Assembly (NCBI RefSeq): GCF_019397265.1
Contig: NZ_CP068985.1
Location: 7,661,001 to 7,725,000, forward strand
Reading direction: 5' to 3'
Length of the DNA stretch: 64,000 bases
Origin: Nonomuraea coxensis DSM 45129
GTDB taxonomy: Bacteria; Actinomycetota; Actinomycetes; Streptosporangiales; Streptosporangiaceae
Shown here: positions 54,430-63,300 of the stretch, piece by piece
How the letters are laid out: each line of letters begins with the position of its first letter
Position numbering within the stretch: position 1 is the first letter of the stretch
Program-made: the position numbers and the translations under genes
Notes under the pieces: generated by a model
Seen by the model: only the letters and a program-made list of their open reading frames with translations
Databases searched by the model: none
What the model was told of the DNA's origin: nothing

Positions 54430-56061
54430 TCACTTGGAGGTGGTCGGGCTGGCCGTCGGGCTCGGCGACTCACAGCCGCCGTCGATGACGACCAGTTTGA
54501 CCACCTTGCCGACCTCCAGCATCGTCCCGCCGGCCGGTGACTGGGCGGAGATCTTGCCGCAGCGCAGGCCGTCCGTGGTGACGGTGTTGTTGGTGACGCG
54601 GGCGTCGAACCCGGCCGCGGAGACCGCCTCCTGCGCGTCCTGGTAGCGCATGCCGATGACCTTGGGCACCCGCGCCTTCTTCTCGTCGGACGTCGGCGTG
54701 GCGGTGGGGGTCTTCGTGGGGGTCGGGGTCGGCGTCGGGGTCGGCGTGGGGGTCGGGGTGGGCTTCTCCGAGGTCTCCACCGCCTGGGGCCGGCTGGTGA
54801 CGGGCCTGGGAGTGGGCGAGCTGGTCTTCTTGATCTTGCGCGGCTTGGACACCGTCGGCGAGGGCGACTCGGCGCCGTTCAGATGGCTGGTGGTGGGCGT
54901 GACCTGCGGCGGATCCGTGGTCATGCCGGTGAGCGCGACCGCCGTCGCGCCCGCGCCGAGCACCACCACGGCGGCGATGCCCGCGACCAGCCCGCCTCTG
55001 CGCGGCGCCTTGGCGGCGCGCCGCCCGCCGCGCCGCTCGGCGACCGTGGTCTGCTCCTGCGCGGGCAGGTGGGCGCCGGTCTTGTACGGCTCGTAGTGGC
55101 CGGTCTCGGCGTAGTGCCCGGCGGGCTCGTAGTGGCCGGTCTGGTCGTAGTGCCCCGGTTGCCGCTGCGGGTAGTCCGGCGGGGGCGCCATGGTGGCGCC
55201 GGTGACGGGCGCCTGGCCGGGCGACGGCTCGGGAAGGGCAGGGGCCTGCCCGCTGCCCGCGGCCCTGGCCGCGTCGCTCATGGCCTTGGCCGAGGGGAAG
55301 CGCCTGGCCGGGTCCTTCGACAGCGCGATCTCGACCAGGGCGCGCACCGGCTGCGGGATGTCGGCGGGCAGTGGCGGCGGCGCCTCGCGGATGTGCTTGA
55401 GCGCGATCGTGACGGCGCTGTCGCCGTCGAACGGCCGCTGCCCCACCAGGCACTCGTAGGCGACCACGCCGAGCGCGTAGATGTCGACGGCGGGCGTGAC
55501 GGGCGCGCCCTCGGCCTGCTCGGGCGCGCAGTAGGCGGCGGTGCCCAGCACCATGCCGGCGTCGGTGAGCCGGTTGGCGAGGTCGGAGCGGGCGATGCCG
55601 AAGTCGGTGAGCACGAGCGTGCCGTCGCGCTGCACGAGCAGGTTGCCCGGCTTGACGTCGCGGTGCACGATGCCCTGGTCGTGGACGGCCTGCAGGGCGG
55701 AGGCGGCCTGCGCGATGAGCTCCATGGCCGCCTGGGGCGGGATGCGGCCCAGCCGGGCCAGCAGCCGGTCGAGCGGCTCGCCGTCGACGAACTTCATCAC
55801 CAGGTAGACGGTGTCGCCGCTCACCCCGTAGTCGTAGACGTCGACGACGCCGGAGTGGTTGATCGTGGCCATCGCCCGCGCTTCCCCCTGAAAGCGAGCG
55901 ACGAAGCCGGGGTCCTGCATGCGGCCCGGAAGCAGCACCTTGACGGCGACGGTGCGGGCGAGCACAGTGTCCTCACCACGCCATACCTCGCCCATGCCAC
56001 CGGCGCCGATGCGGGTATCCAAGCGATACCGCCCCGCCAGTGTGGTTCCTTGGGCCACCAT
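54430..56061 (-). CDS. Membrane Ser/Thr protein kinase with one PASTA domain
   Basis: 543 residues. Kinase domain 1-270 with GAGGMGEVWRG (P-loop), VAVKVL, catalytic HRDVKPGNLLV and DFGIA. Juxtamembrane part has a Tyr/His-rich repeat (GHY four times), then one membrane helix (LVAGIAAVVVLGAGATAVAL). Outside: Ser/Pro/Thr-rich spacer with a (PT)n run, then a single PASTA domain (RVPKVIGMRYQDAQEAVSAA). PknB-type kinases usually have several PASTA domains. Convergent with 52780 (3 bases between stops). Confidence 0.92.
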   Translation of the reverse strand: MVAQGTTLAGRYRLDTRIGAGGMGEVWRGEDTVLARTVAVKVLLPGRMQDPGFVARFQGEARAMATINHSGVVDVYDYGVSGDTVYLVMKFVDGEPLDRLLARLGRIPPQAAMELIAQAASALQAVHDQGIVHRDVKPGNLLVQRDGTLVLTDFGIARSDLANRLTDAGMVLGTAAYCAPEQAEGAPVTPAVDIYALGVVAYECLVGQRPFDGDSAVTIALKHIREAPPPLPADIPQPVRALVEIALSKDPARRFPSAKAMSDAARAAGSGQAPALPEPSPGQAPVTGATMAPPPDYPQRQPGHYDQTGHYEPAGHYAETGHYEPYKTGAHLPAQEQTTVAERRGGRRAAKAPRRGGLVAGIAAVVVLGAGATAVALTGMTTDPPQVTPTTSHLNGAESPSPTVSKPRKIKKTSSPTPRPVTSRPQAVETSEKPTPTPTPTPTPTPTPTKTPTATPTSDEKKARVPKVIGMRYQDAQEAVSAAGFDARVTNNTVTTDGLRCGKISAQSPAGGTMLEVGKVVKLVVIDGGCESPSPTASPTTSK

Positions 56062-56295
56062 GATTCCCCCGCTACCCTCCTACCTCTGTAACCTCTCGCC
56101 CCCGCGGGTTCCCAACAAAGCGAACTTTTGTCGCGGCGAGGTAACACAGTGGTCACGGAACTCAGAGAGTGTACGACTCGCCTGACCCACATGCCACTCA
56201 AATGTCTTAAGCCGTACAAACCATATCCTGGGGCCTTGTGGTGGCACTTGTCCGCGTTTCCGGGAAGTCGGCACCCCTGTCGCTAGGCTGACCCC

Positions 56296-56685
56296 ATGAC
56301 GCTCGCTCCTGGTCTCCGCTCTCAACTGCTCATCATGGTCCAGATGGCGGACACCGCGAAGCGGGCCGGCAGCGGCGACGTGCCCGTGCTGGCCACGCCG
56401 CGCCTGCTCGCGCTCGCCGAGGCCGCGACCGTACGGGCGGTCGAGAAGCACCTCGCGCCCGGCGAGACCTCCGTCGGCACCCGGGTCACGCTCGACCACC
56501 TGGCGGCCAGCCCGCTCGGCACGCACGTGCAGGTCGGCGTCGAGCTGACCGAGGTGGACGGCCGCCGGCTGGTCTTCGCCTTCGAGGCCCACGACAAGCG
56601 CGGCGTCGTCGGCCAGGGCACCATCGAGCGCGTCGTCGTCGACCGGCACAAGTTCCTCGCGGGCGCGCAGCGCCGCCTCGGCTGA
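56296..56685 (+). CDS. Hotdog-fold thioesterase (fluoroacetyl-CoA thioesterase-like)
   Basis: 129 residues. Single hotdog domain: the segment ATPRLLALAEAATVRAVEKHL contains the catalytic-type Glu, and GTRVTLDHLAASPLGTHVQV is typical of the FlK-like thioesterase group. Such proteins hydrolyse small acyl-CoAs. The native substrate is unknown. It diverges from the Ser/Thr kinase across a 234-base gap (56062-56295) where I see no clear control site. Confidence 0.8.
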   Translation: MTLAPGLRSQLLIMVQMADTAKRAGSGDVPVLATPRLLALAEAATVRAVEKHLAPGETSVGTRVTLDHLAASPLGTHVQVGVELTEVDGRRLVFAFEAHDKRGVVGQGTIERVVVDRHKFLAGAQRRLG

Positions 56686-56704
56686 GAGCACGGCGGTCGG
56701 GCGA

Positions 56705-56917
56705 TCAGCCGATGACGGCGATGAGGTCGCCTTCCTGGATCACGTCGCCCTCGGCGACCTTGAGCTGCGCGACCACGCCGTCGTCCTCGGCGAGCACCGG
56801 GATCTCCATCTTCATGGACTCCAGGATGACCAGCGTGTCGCCGTCCTCGACGGTGTCGCCCTCGCGGACGAGGACCTTCCAGACGTTGGCCACCATCTCC
56901 GCGCGTACCTCAGCCAC
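56705..56917 (-). CDS. Biotinylated 70-residue protein, TB7.3/BTB7-like
   Basis: 70 residues: a complete biotinyl/lipoyl domain with the ESMKMEI site (Lys in MKM carries biotin). Nearly the same in length and pattern as TB7.3 of M. tuberculosis (Rv3221c: RAE-VA-V---V-EGD---GD---LLESMKMEIPVLAE). It lies 32 bases after the biotin carboxylase gene and probably accepts biotin-bound CO2 from it as a stand-alone carrier. Matches the mycobacterial neighbourhood pdtaS - TB7.3 - rshA - sigH. Confidence 0.9.
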   Translation of the reverse strand: MAEVRAEMVANVWKVLVREGDTVEDGDTLVILESMKMEIPVLAEDDGVVAQLKVAEGDVIQEGDLIAVIG

Positions 56918-56949
56918 CGGGGCTCCCCTCTTTCGTCAATGTGTTCACT

Positions 56950-58314
56950 CTAGGCCCGCCCGCCGCGCATCCGCGCGACGAGAGCGGTGTCGTAGTCGCC
57001 GGTCACGAACTCGTCGTGGTCCAGCAGCTCCGCGCAGAACGGCAGGTTGTTCCTCGGCCCCGCGACCGCGAACGCCTCGACGGCCTTGCGGCCCTTGGCC
57101 AGGGCGTCGGCGCGGTCCTCGCCGAGCACGCACAGCTTGGCCATGAGCGGGTCGTAGAACGGCGTGACGGCGTTGCCCGCCTCGTAACCCGAGTCGACCC
57201 GCACGCCGTCGCCGACCGGCTCCTCCCAGGTCGTGATGACGCCGGGGCCGGGGAAGAAGCGCTGGGGGTCCTCGGCGTAGACGCGGAACTCGATCGCGTG
57301 CCCCCGGGGCCGCACGTCGAGGTCGGGGCTCTCGCCGGCCGCCACCCGCAGCTGCAGCTCGACCAGGTCGAGACCGGTGACCAGCTCCGTGACCGGATGC
57401 TCCACCTGGAGCCGGGTGTTCATCTCCAGGAACACGAAGTCCTGGGCGCCGGCGTCCACCAGGCACTCGACCGTGCCCGCGCCGAGGTAGCCGACCGCCT
57501 CGCCGGCCCGCACCGCGGCGGCCAGCATGCGTTCGCGCAGTTCCGGGGTGATGCCGGGCGACGGCGACTCCTCGACGACCTTCTGGTGGCGGCGCTGCAC
57601 CGAGCAGTCGCGCTCGCCGAGCGCCAGCACCCGGCCGTCGGGCAGGCCGAGGATCTGCACCTCGACGTGGCGGGCCCGCTCGACGTAGCGCTCGATCAGC
57701 ACCGCGGGGCCGTCGAGCGCGTCGCCGGCGAACCTGGACGCCGCCCGCGCCGCCTGCTCGTACGCCTTGGCCAGCGCCTCGTCGTCGTGCGCCACGCTCA
57801 TGCCGATGCCACCGCCGCCGCCCGCGGTCTTGACCATGACGGGGTAGCCGATGCGCTCGGCGGCCCGCAGCGCGAGCGACAGGTCGGTGACCGGCTCGCG
57901 GGTGCCCGCGGCGACCGGCACGCCGGCGGCCTCCATGAGGTTCCTGGCGTTGATCTTGTCGCCCATGCGGTCGATGGACTCCGGCGACGGCCCGATCCAG
58001 GTCATCCCGGCCTCGGCCACGGCGCGGGCGAAGGCGGCGTTCTCCGAGAGGAACCCGTAGCCGGGGTGGATCGATCGCGCCCCGGTGGCGCGGGCCGCCT
58101 CCAGCACCTTGGCGGCGTCGAGGTAGCTCTGCGCGGGGTTGGCGGGGCCGAGCGGCACGGCCACGTCGGCCTCCCGTACGAACGGCAGGCCGGCGTCGGC
58201 CTCCGAGTGCACGGCGACGGCCCGCAGGCCCATCCGCTTGACCGTGCGGATGATCCGGCGCGCGATCTCCCCCCGGTTGGCGATCAGAACGGGTCCGAGC
58301 GTCTCAGTCAGCAC
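56950..58314 (-). CDS. Biotin carboxylase subunit of an acyl-CoA carboxylase
   Basis: 454 residues from GTG 58314. Biotin carboxylase with the N-terminal PVLIANRGEIARRI, ATP-grasp glycine loop TAGGGGGIGM, ERDCSVQRRHQKVVEE and EMNTRLQVEHPVTE. It has no fused carrier domain; the 70-residue biotin protein downstream probably serves. A carboxyltransferase gene is not seen here. AGGGTGA precedes the start. Confidence 0.92.
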   Translation of the reverse strand: MLTETLGPVLIANRGEIARRIIRTVKRMGLRAVAVHSEADAGLPFVREADVAVPLGPANPAQSYLDAAKVLEAARATGARSIHPGYGFLSENAAFARAVAEAGMTWIGPSPESIDRMGDKINARNLMEAAGVPVAAGTREPVTDLSLALRAAERIGYPVMVKTAGGGGGIGMSVAHDDEALAKAYEQAARAASRFAGDALDGPAVLIERYVERARHVEVQILGLPDGRVLALGERDCSVQRRHQKVVEESPSPGITPELRERMLAAAVRAGEAVGYLGAGTVECLVDAGAQDFVFLEMNTRLQVEHPVTELVTGLDLVELQLRVAAGESPDLDVRPRGHAIEFRVYAEDPQRFFPGPGVITTWEEPVGDGVRVDSGYEAGNAVTPFYDPLMAKLCVLGEDRADALAKGRKAVEAFAVAGPRNNLPFCAELLDHDEFVTGDYDTALVARMRGGRA

Positions 58315-58405
58315 GCCGATCACCCTATGGCTGTGAAGGGCTTTTCCCCTTTCGCCCGAAACCACCGATCCTGTGGAGCTGATCTGTAGGAACTCGACAA
58401 TGCGC

Positions 58406-59701
58406 TCAAAGCCGGCCGCGGTCGATGACCCGGGCCAGCGCCTCCAGCGCGTGCGGGTCGTACGCGCCGCCCGGCGCGGCGCGCACCCGCTCCAGCGCCG
58501 CGCCCGCCCGGTCGCGGTCGGTCGAGGGGCCCACCAGGTCGTCGTAGGCGTTGGCGACCTTGATGATCCGGCTGGACAGCGGCGGGTCGGCGGAGATCGG
58601 GTCGCACTGCCGCCGGACCACCTCGGCCACCCGGTCGAGCACGCCCGTCTGCCTGATGACCTCGGCGCCCAGCTCGGCGATGCGGCGGGCCTGCTCGGGC
58701 TCGGTGAGCACGGTCGCGCCGCCCGGGATCGGGTCGCGCAGCGAGAGCTGCCCGATGTCGTGCATCAGCGCCGCGTACTCCAGCTCCAGCAGCTCGGGCT
58801 CGGCCATGCCCAGCTCCCTGCCGACGGCCACGGCGAGGCGGCTCACCCGGCGCGAGTGGCCGGGCTCGACGTAGCCGCCGACCTCGGTGACCCGCGACAG
58901 CGCGCGCACGGTCTGCAGGTAGGTCGCCCGGATGCCCGCGTATTTGCGGAAGGCCACCTGCGTGACCAGCAGCGGAGCGGCGAACACCAGCAGCGCGACG
59001 AGGTCCATGCTGTGGGTGGCGAGCGCCAGCAGCACTCCGGACGCGGCGACGGCGGCGCCGAGCGGGAAGGCCATGTTGAGCTCGTCGCGCACCGCCACCC
59101 GGAACGCGGTGCGGACCTGCTCAGCCCGCAGCCAGGCGGCGATCAGCACGTCGACCAGCAGGCTGATCGCGATGAGCGTGACCATCACCGCGAGCGCCGG
59201 CCACCAGGTGCTGGTGGGCGGCTCAGTCATCCGGCGGAGCGGATCGGCCAGCGGGCGGAAGGCGAAGGCCAGCAGCGCGCCGGTGAGGAGCCTGCGGGCC
59301 ATCGCGTCCAGCCGGGGCGGGCGGCCCACGGCCAGGTGGGGCGCGGCCCCCGCCGCCATGCCGACCGCGATCACCGCCACCACCTGCAGCGCGGAGTGGG
59401 TCAGCGGGTTCTGGCTGAGGTCGAGCAGCAGGGTGTAGCCGAGCGCGGCGGCGGCGCCGATGGGCGCGACCTCCCTGTTGCCCGGCATGGTGAGCCTGGC
59501 CAGCTCACCCACCGCGATGAGCGCGCCGAACCCGACGGCGATCTCCGGCCGTTCGAGCCCGACGGTCGCGGTGTGGGCGACGCCCGCCACGGCGACCAGG
59601 CCCGCCGCGCAGATGAGCAGCAACTGGCCCGAGTCGAGCCTGCGCAGGACGGTGTTGAGCGAGCGTCCCCTCGTGCGTGCGACACGTCCGGTGGCGATCA
59701 T
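58406..59701 (-). CDS. Membrane HD-domain protein 1
   Basis: 431 residues. About seven membrane helices in the first 250 residues (LLICAAGLVAVAGVAH, IGAAAALGYTLLLDLS and others), then an HD metal-phosphohydrolase domain (EYAALMHDIGQLSLRDP). It lacks the GYP motif of its neighbour, so phosphodiesterase activity on c-di-GMP is less sure. Its start overlaps the stop of the next gene upstream (ATGA), so the two are coupled and look like a diverged duplicate pair. Confidence 0.82.
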   Translation of the reverse strand: MIATGRVARTRGRSLNTVLRRLDSGQLLLICAAGLVAVAGVAHTATVGLERPEIAVGFGALIAVGELARLTMPGNREVAPIGAAAALGYTLLLDLSQNPLTHSALQVVAVIAVGMAAGAAPHLAVGRPPRLDAMARRLLTGALLAFAFRPLADPLRRMTEPPTSTWWPALAVMVTLIAISLLVDVLIAAWLRAEQVRTAFRVAVRDELNMAFPLGAAVAASGVLLALATHSMDLVALLVFAAPLLVTQVAFRKYAGIRATYLQTVRALSRVTEVGGYVEPGHSRRVSRLAVAVGRELGMAEPELLELEYAALMHDIGQLSLRDPIPGGATVLTEPEQARRIAELGAEVIRQTGVLDRVAEVVRRQCDPISADPPLSSRIIKVANAYDDLVGPSTDRDRAGAALERVRAAPGGAYDPHALEALARVIDRGRL

Positions 59702-61053
59702 TGTCCGGTCACGACCTGGATGGGCATGGTGGGGTCGTCGTGGTCCTTGATCGGCGTGGCGACGGCCTCGGGCGGCGGCGGGTCGACCCGGCGCGGCGGC
59801 TGCCACGGCTCGCGTTCGAGCGCCCGGATGAAGGCGTCGACCATGACGGGGTCGAAGTGGGTGCCCGCGCTCTTGCGCAGCTCCTCGACGGCCACGGGCA
59901 CCGGCCGGGCGCCACGGTAGGAGCGGTCGGAGGTCATCGAGTCGAACGCGTCGGCGACCGCGATGACCTTGGCGAACTCGGGGATCTCGTCACCCGCGAG
60001 GCCCATCGGGTAGCCGGTGCCGTCGTGCTTCTCGTGGTGGTGCATGATGCCGGCGTAGGCCTCGTCGAGGAAGCCGATGCCCCGGACGATCTCCAGGCCG
60101 CGCATCGGATGGAGCTGGATGGCCGCGAACTCCTCCTCGGTGAGCGGCCCGTCCTTCTGCAGCACCTTGGTGGGCACGCCGAGCTTGCCGACGTCGTGGA
60201 GCATGCCCGCGTAGCGGATCGCCCGCACCCGCTCCAGGCCCATGCCGATCTCCTGGGCGATCATCGAGGAGGCGTGCGAGACGCGCGTGCAGTGGCCCCG
60301 GGTGTAGTAGTCCTTCGTCTCGACGGCCTGGCACAGGGCGGCGATGGTGGCGTCGTACGAGCGCTGCTGCGCGTGATACTGCCCGAACGCCCACCGCGCC
60401 ACGAACAGCGGCAGCAGCACCAGCACCGCCGAGATCGACTGCACGGTCGCCCAGAGCCCGGCCACGAGCAGCCCGAACGTGCCGTAGCCCAGATAGGACA
60501 GCAGGAACTGGACCATGCCGCGCAACGGCACCTCGGTGTCGCGCACCCCGGTGGCCAGCGCGATCATGGTGAGCGTGAGCACGATGTTGAGCGGCACGTA
60601 GACGGCGGTGGCCGCGGCGTAGGGCCCGATGAGCTCGTCGAAGGCGTTGACCTGGGGGACGCCGACCCGCCCGTCGAGCGCGAGGTAGACCTGCCCGGCC
60701 GCGTAGCCGCAGATGGCGAACTGGGCGCCGTTGAAGAGGCGTTTGATCAGCGGCAGCCCCGGCCGGACGCTCAGCACCGCGGTCAGCCCCACCAGGGCCG
60801 CGCCGTCGGGGCCGATGAGCACCACGGCGGCGAGCGAGGCGGAGAAGCTGACCGACACCGCGAACTGCTCCACGTTGAGCAGCGTGGGCATCGACTCGCA
60901 GACGAGGAACAGCAGGGCGAGCACCAGCAGGACGTCGAGGTCCTCGGTGGACGTGGGCGCGCCCGAGACGACCGCGCCGCGGGCGATGAGCGCGGCCGCC
61001 GCGCCGATGACGGCGACCAGGTAGACCCTCGCGGGCCACGGCAGGTCACGCAT
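59698..61053 (-). CDS. Membrane HD-GYP-type phosphodiesterase
   Basis: 451 residues. Start at MRDLPWPARV with GGAGGGGAG upstream. Membrane domain of about seven helices (VYLVAVIGAAAALIA, LLVLALLFLVCESM and more), then HD-GYP domain: AGMLHDVGKLGVP and MHHHEKHDGTGYPMGL, the full HHE..DG.GYP motif of c-di-GMP phosphodiesterases. The HD and GYP residues are intact, so activity is expected. First of a two-gene operon. Confidence 0.9.
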   Translation of the reverse strand: MRDLPWPARVYLVAVIGAAAALIARGAVVSGAPTSTEDLDVLLVLALLFLVCESMPTLLNVEQFAVSVSFSASLAAVVLIGPDGAALVGLTAVLSVRPGLPLIKRLFNGAQFAICGYAAGQVYLALDGRVGVPQVNAFDELIGPYAAATAVYVPLNIVLTLTMIALATGVRDTEVPLRGMVQFLLSYLGYGTFGLLVAGLWATVQSISAVLVLLPLFVARWAFGQYHAQQRSYDATIAALCQAVETKDYYTRGHCTRVSHASSMIAQEIGMGLERVRAIRYAGMLHDVGKLGVPTKVLQKDGPLTEEEFAAIQLHPMRGLEIVRGIGFLDEAYAGIMHHHEKHDGTGYPMGLAGDEIPEFAKVIAVADAFDSMTSDRSYRGARPVPVAVEELRKSAGTHFDPVMVDAFIRALEREPWQPPRRVDPPPPEAVATPIKDHDDPTMPIQVVTGQ

Positions 61054-61246
61054 GCGGCTCCCCTCCGGCGTCGTCAGGTCCAGGACACGCCTGGAGGCGT
61101 CACGCCGCCGGCCCGCGCGGGCGTCCGGGCGACCGTCACCTTCACCATGCGATGCCTCCACGTCGACTTCTGGGATTCAACGCTACAGAAGACGACGCGG
61201 CCGCACCGGCCCGCCGGAGAATCGCAAGCAAAGCGTAATCAAGCCA

Positions 61247-62188
61247 CTACGTGCGGCGATGCCTCCGCGCCCACTCGACGGTCTGCTTGAGGCCGGTCGC
61301 GAGGTCGGTACGGGGCTCCCAGCCGAGCCCGACGTGGGCGGGCACCGGGTCCACGGCCATGGCGGGCAGGTCGCCGAGCCGCGCCGGGGCGAAACCCGGC
61401 TTGTCGGGCGCGCCGGCGGCGTCGGCGATCAGCGCGTGCAGCCGGCGGTCGGTCGTCTGGATGCCGGTGCCGAGGTTGAACCTGTGGCCGTCGCCGCGCG
61501 GGCCGCAGGCGCGGGCGAAGCCGTCCACGACGTCCTCGACGTAGACGTAGTCACGGGTCTGCGTGCCGTCGCCGAAGACGACCGTGGGCGTGCCGTTGAG
61601 CAGGGCGTCGGTGAAGATCGACACGACGCCGGCCTCGCCCTCGGGCGACTGGCGGGGGCCGTAGACGTTGGAGAGCACCAGCGTGGTGTACTCGATGCCG
61701 TGCAGGGCGCGGAAGGCGGCGAGATAGATCTCGCCGCTCAGCTTGGAGGCCGCGTACGGCGAGCGCGGATCGGTCGGCGCGTCACCGGGCACCGGGATGG
61801 TGGCCGGCCGCCCGTAGACCGCCACGGACGAGGCGAACACCACCTTGCGGGCGCGGCCCTCGTGCGCCGCCTCCAGGACGCGGGCGGTGCCCTCGACGTT
61901 GACGGAGGCGTCGTGCACCGGGTCGGCGACGCTCCTGCGCACGCTGATCTGCGCGGCCAGGTGGCAGATGACCTCCGGCTGCACCTCGGCGGCCAGGCCC
62001 ACCAGGGCCGGCTCGCGCACGTCGAGCACGTGCAGCCGGAACCGCTCGCTCGCGGCCGCCCCGCTCAGGTTGTCCCTGCTGCCGGAGGACAGGTCGTCCA
62101 CGACGTGGACCTCGTGACCGTCGGCAAGCAGCCGATCGACGAGGTTCGATCCGATGAACCCGGCACCCCCGGTGACCAACACGCGCAT
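61247..62188 (-). CDS. NAD-dependent nucleotide-sugar epimerase/dehydratase
   Basis: 313 residues. Extended SDR fold: VTGGAGFIGSN (5-15), YAASK with catalytic Tyr and Lys, and the substrate-binding part GDGTQTRDYVYVEDVVDGF. Most like UDP-glucose 4-epimerase; true substrate unknown. Start set at MRVLVTGG; ATG nine bases upstream is possible. Ten bases separate it from the stop of rsrA. Confidence 0.88.
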   Translation of the reverse strand: MRVLVTGGAGFIGSNLVDRLLADGHEVHVVDDLSSGSRDNLSGAAASERFRLHVLDVREPALVGLAAEVQPEVICHLAAQISVRRSVADPVHDASVNVEGTARVLEAAHEGRARKVVFASSVAVYGRPATIPVPGDAPTDPRSPYAASKLSGEIYLAAFRALHGIEYTTLVLSNVYGPRQSPEGEAGVVSIFTDALLNGTPTVVFGDGTQTRDYVYVEDVVDGFARACGPRGDGHRFNLGTGIQTTDRRLHALIADAAGAPDKPGFAPARLGDLPAMAVDPVPAHVGLGWEPRTDLATGLKQTVEWARRHRRT

Positions 62189-62198
62189 GGGGAGCATC

Positions 62199-62465
62199 CT
62201 AGTCGGCGAGCTCGGCCCTCACCTGCGCGATGCGGTCGAGCACTTTCGAACGGAGGTCGGCGGGGACGGGGTCGCAGCCGCAGTGCTTGGCGACAAGCGC
62301 CTTGACCACCTTGTCGAGGTCGTATTCCTTCAGGCACGGGCTGCACTCGTCGAGGTGCACGCGGATCTCGACGACGTCGTGCTCGGTCAGCTCGCCGTCG
62401 AGATAGGCGTAGACCTTGTCGAGCACCTCGCGACAGTCGGTGTCGTGCGGGTTGCCACAGCTCAT
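62199..62465 (-). CDS. rsrA: Redox-sensitive anti-sigma factor RsrA/RshA type
   Basis: 88 residues. Zinc-binding anti-sigma motif H-x3-C-x2-C at His37, Cys41 and Cys44 with Cys11, the residues that bind zinc and form the redox switch in RsrA of Streptomyces; Cys62 and Cys64 near the end are extra. Overlaps the sigR stop by 4 bases (ATGA). Under thiol oxidation it should release sigma-R. Confidence 0.95.
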   Translation of the reverse strand: MSCGNPHDTDCREVLDKVYAYLDGELTEHDVVEIRVHLDECSPCLKEYDLDKVVKALVAKHCGCDPVPADLRSKVLDRIAQVRAELAD

Positions 62466-63058
62466 TTCGTTTCCTCCGCCGGGACCAGGCCGCGCTCACG
62501 GGCGTAGTCCTCAAGGAGGCCCCGCAGCTGCCTGCGTCCCCTGTGCAGCCTCGACATCACGGTGCCTATGGGAGTGCCCATGATGTCGGCGATCTCCTTG
62601 TAGGGGAAGCCTTCGACGTCGGCCAGGTAGACCGCGATCCTGAACTCCTCGGGCAACGCCGCGAGGGCCTGCTTGATGTCGCCGTCGGGCAGGTGCTCCA
62701 GCGCCTCGACCTCGGCCGACTTCAGGCCGCTCGAGGTGTGGGACTCCGCCCGCGCGAGCTGCCAGTCCTCGATCTCCTCGGTGCCGGACTGCTTGGGCTC
62801 ACGCTGCTTCTTGCGGTAGCTGTTGATGAAGGTGTTCGTGAGGATCCGGTAGAGCCACGCCTTGAGGTTGGTGCCCTGCTGGAACTGATGGAACGACGCG
62901 AACGCCTTGGCGAAGGTCTCCTGCAGGAGGTCTTCCGCGTCCGCGGGATTTCGGGTCATCCGGAGCGCGGCGCTGTAGAGCTGTTCGAGATACGGCATGA
63001 CGTCGCGTTCGAATCGCTCGCTCCGCTGCTCCAGCGTCTCCGCGCCTGTCGCGGGCAC
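62462..63058 (-). CDS. sigR: ECF sigma factor SigR (SigH type), thiol-oxidative stress
   Basis: 198 residues from GTG 63058, which has AGGGGGG 8 bases upstream. ECF sigma with region 2 (YSAALRMTRNPADAEDLLQE, KAWLYRILTNTFINSYRKKQ) and region 4 (YLADVEGFPYKEIADIMGTP, GTVMSRLHRGRRQL). The frame is open upstream to 63178 (ATG) and 63256. A sigma-R-type promoter at 63188-63213 would start a message at or near ATG 63178, giving a product with a 40-residue N-terminal extension, like the unstable sigma-R' of Streptomyces. Followed by rsrA. Confidence 0.95.
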   Translation of the reverse strand: MPATGAETLEQRSERFERDVMPYLEQLYSAALRMTRNPADAEDLLQETFAKAFASFHQFQQGTNLKAWLYRILTNTFINSYRKKQREPKQSGTEEIEDWQLARAESHTSSGLKSAEVEALEHLPDGDIKQALAALPEEFRIAVYLADVEGFPYKEIADIMGTPIGTVMSRLHRGRRQLRGLLEDYARERGLVPAEETK

Positions 63059-63187
63059 CGGACCCACCCCCCTAAGATCACCGGTGGCCGGCTGCTGCGG
63101 GTCACCGTACTCGGGGAAGGATACCCGCTGGGCCACCTCCGGCCCGGCATCGGGGAGGGGCGCTGCCAATGTGAGCATGCTCGTCGC

Positions 63188-63213
63188 AACATCCCCGCGC
63201 CCTCGTCTGTTCC
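63188..63213 (-). promoter_or_regulatory. Sigma-R-type autoregulatory promoter
   Basis: On the minus strand GGAAC - 18 bases - GTT, one base from the sigma-R consensus GGAAT-N18-GTT. The ATG at 63178 begins nine bases after GTT, so a leaderless long message is expected. Confidence 0.65.
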
Positions 63214-63300
63214 CGCAAGATAGAAGGTACGAAGGACCCGGTGCGGGGAACGTCATACGTACCGGCTGGTAGCCCTTTTCCCGTCACCCAGGAGTCGCGT

